From JAWXCB01 sp034440455 (lineage in GTDB: Bacteria; Bacteroidota; Bacteroidia; Chitinophagales; CAIOSU01), in assembly GCA_034440455.1 (NCBI GenBank), contig JAWXCB010000052.1, forward strand, positions 1-22,490: DNA of 22,490 nt, given 5' to 3'. Positions 21,679 through 22,490 of the stretch are shown piece by piece. The notes under the pieces were generated by a model. That model was not told where the DNA came from. It did no database searches and saw only the letters and a program-made list of their open reading frames with translations. A program made the position numbers and the translations under genes. Every line of letters starts with the position of its first letter. Positions within the stretch are counted from its first letter, which is position 1.

Positions 21679-21820
21679 GGGCTAAAGCCCCTTGAAGTGT
21701 CGTCACTCTTTACAACCGTTGGCTGAAGTCAACGGCAATTAAACTTCACAAAGCAAGCGTTTCATTGCCGTTCGATTTACCAAACGGATAACAGATGAGT
21801 AAATCTTTATGGCTTTAGCC
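21679..21820. repeat. Intergenic repeats with GGCTAAAGCC-type dyads
   Basis: GGGCTAAAGCCC (21679-21690), CCGTTGGCTGAAGTCAACGG (21716-21735, one mismatch pair) and GGCTTTAGCC (21811-21820). The unit, 'GGCTAAAGCC with CCGTTG...CAACGG arms', is a recurrent noncoding repeat style in Bacteroidota genomes. Confidence 0.55.
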
Positions 21821-21875
21821 AAAAGGAAAGATGCAAGAAAGCTTCACTTAATGGCATTTGACTTCTTCGGAAAAC

Positions 21876-21946
21876 ACCCTTTGACTAAAGGGTAACGCGC
21901 TCTTTTGCACCGCCTCACCCCCGCCCCCTCTCCATTTGGAGAGGGG
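21876..21946. repeat. Two perfect or near-perfect hairpins
   Basis: ACCCTT-TGACTA-AAGGGT (21876-21893) and CCCCTCTCCATTTGGAGAGG extended to a perfect 22-nt dyad at 21925-21946. The latter resembles the weaker one at about 10737-10756. Confidence 0.6.
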
Positions 21947-22016
21947 AGACCAAACTGCATCATAAACAAAAGAGGCTTTCTCTAAATGAGAATTACATTT
22001 TCCGAAGATATCTATT

Positions 22017-22305
22017 GCCCTAACGGGGCGTATTTCCCAACCGATGCACTGCAAGCGGATGATAAAACTCTAATTTACGCTACCTGTCCCGACTTATTCG
22101 GGATTCATCCCCGCTTTTATTTGATGGAATAGCACATGTTATGCTGCGCTCATTGCCTGCGCTGAAACGTGGCTACTTTTGCTTCGCTGGGGTGTCGAAA
22201 GACACCCCTTTATCCTTCGTGCCAAGTCTCTCTGCGGAAGACTCGACACAACCAAGGGGGTGGGGTAAGCATGGTCTGTGAGCGGCATTCCGCTATAGCG
22301 GGGAA
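22017..22305. repeat. Run of four short hairpins, one with a GAAA tetraloop
   Basis: GCCC-TAACG-GGGC (22017-22029), TCCCGA-CTTAT-TCGGGA (22087-22103), GGGGTGTC-GAAA-GACACCCC (22189-22208, a perfect 8-bp stem with a GNRA tetraloop) and TTCC-GCTATAGC-GGGGAA-type dyad (22288-22305). Confidence 0.6.
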
Positions 22306-22353
22306 GGTCTTTCACTTGAATGAAACCCGTTTCGCTCTCAGCCTTCGCTCGCG

Positions 22354-22387
22354 TCCCGCAAGTGAACATTTTCCCTGCCTCCGGCAT
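22354..22387 (-). repeat. Inverted copy of the repeat at 20518-20544
   Basis: On the minus strand ATGCCGGAGGCAG followed by GGAAAATGTTCACT matches the plus-strand 20518-20544 (ATGCCGGAGGCAG, AAATAATCTTCACT) at about 23 of 27 positions. The two copies face each other across the PIN toxin-antitoxin locus. Confidence 0.5.
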
Positions 22388-22437
22388 TCTTAAACACTAC
22401 TGACCGACAAAAAAATCATCTGAAGTTCTAAAAAGCA

Positions 22438-22462
22438 AGGGGCGGTCAAATTGACTGCCCCT
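22438..22462. terminator. Strong terminator at the right edge
   Basis: Stem AGGGGCGGTCA / TGACTGCCCCT (11 bp with one G-U pair) with an AAT loop. On the plus side it is followed by CTTTTCATATTTTGGTTTT, on the minus side by TGCTTTTTAG. With no plus-strand gene to its left, it most likely ends a minus-strand gene that lies beyond position 22490. Confidence 0.7.
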
Positions 22463-22490
22463 CTTTTCATATTTTGGTTTTGACGAACTA

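Larger units (their letters stand above)
21532..22437. other. Hairpin-rich noncoding region without recognisable gene
   Basis: Both strands lack a protein-like frame; the open frames present overlie hairpins and repeats. At least nine short inverted repeats are seen (listed separately). GCCGTTSRNTTTACC-like and GTTGGCTGAAGTCAACGG-type stretches recur with small changes. I see no tRNA or other known RNA. Confidence 0.6.

Noticed and set aside
21646..22030. Integron attC sites suggested by CCCTAACGGG words
   Set aside because: The 7-mers do not fit RYYYAAC and no matching GTTRRRY with the required spacing is present; no integrase in the window.
21655..22305. CRISPR array
   Set aside because: Hairpins differ from each other and are irregularly spaced; no identical direct repeats with spacers and no cas genes.
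22139..22393. Two opposing open frames at the right end
   Set aside because: Both overlie perfect hairpins and an inverted repeat copy; no protein character.

Overview
The window looks like a chromosomal segment of a Bacteroidota bacterium. Two secreted proteins end in type IX secretion (T9SS) sorting domains. Many genes are preceded by the Bacteroidota promoter pattern TTG(G)-N19/20-TAnnTTTG, and Shine-Dalgarno sequences are largely absent. The GroEL tail is a Gly-Met repeat. I cannot name the genus. All functional calls come from motif reading; no database search was possible.

Left end (1-1950), accessory: a 5'-truncated, frameshifted IS200/RAYT-type transposase remnant next to REP-like hairpins; a small coiled-coil membrane protein; and a VapBC-like toxin-antitoxin pair whose PIN toxin has lost one base. 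The membrane-protein gene and the antitoxin gene sit behind two copies of the same ~115-bp hairpin-plus-promoter segment. Noncoding DNA with paired hairpins follows.

Core (1950-20000): a small PH-like conserved protein; a secreted M23 peptidase; a GT61 glycosyltransferase; then a minus-strand operon transcribed as lipoprotein, glycosyltransferase, glucose-1-phosphate cytidylyltransferase (rfbF), SDR, RmlC-type 3,5-epimerase, SDR. This operon most likely makes and transfers a CDP-linked deoxysugar for a surface glycan, but no sugar 4,6-dehydratase is visible in it. Next come a hotdog thioesterase, an unusual inactive-M16/OmpA-like fusion protein co-directional with an O-methyltransferase-like gene, a T9SS cargo protein, an RluA-family pseudouridine synthase, a phasin-like Lys/Ala-rich protein, groES-groEL with a strong promoter and a ~190-nt structured leader, a conserved hypothetical protein and a DUF3089 hydrolase.

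Right end (20000-22490), accessory and decayed: a small hypothetical protein, an eroded gene fragment, a PIN toxin-antitoxin pair whose toxin is again broken by a single-base frameshift, a leftover antitoxin C-terminus, and nearly 1 kb of noncoding DNA packed with short perfect hairpins, ending in a terminator for a gene beyond the edge.

I did not find a clear new defence system, CRISPR array or complete mobile element. The most unusual items are the catalytically dead M16-OmpA fusion, the two independently frameshifted PIN toxins beside intact antitoxins, the reused promoter/hairpin module, the groESL leader with an inverted repeat at the predicted transcript start, and the hairpin-dense right end.
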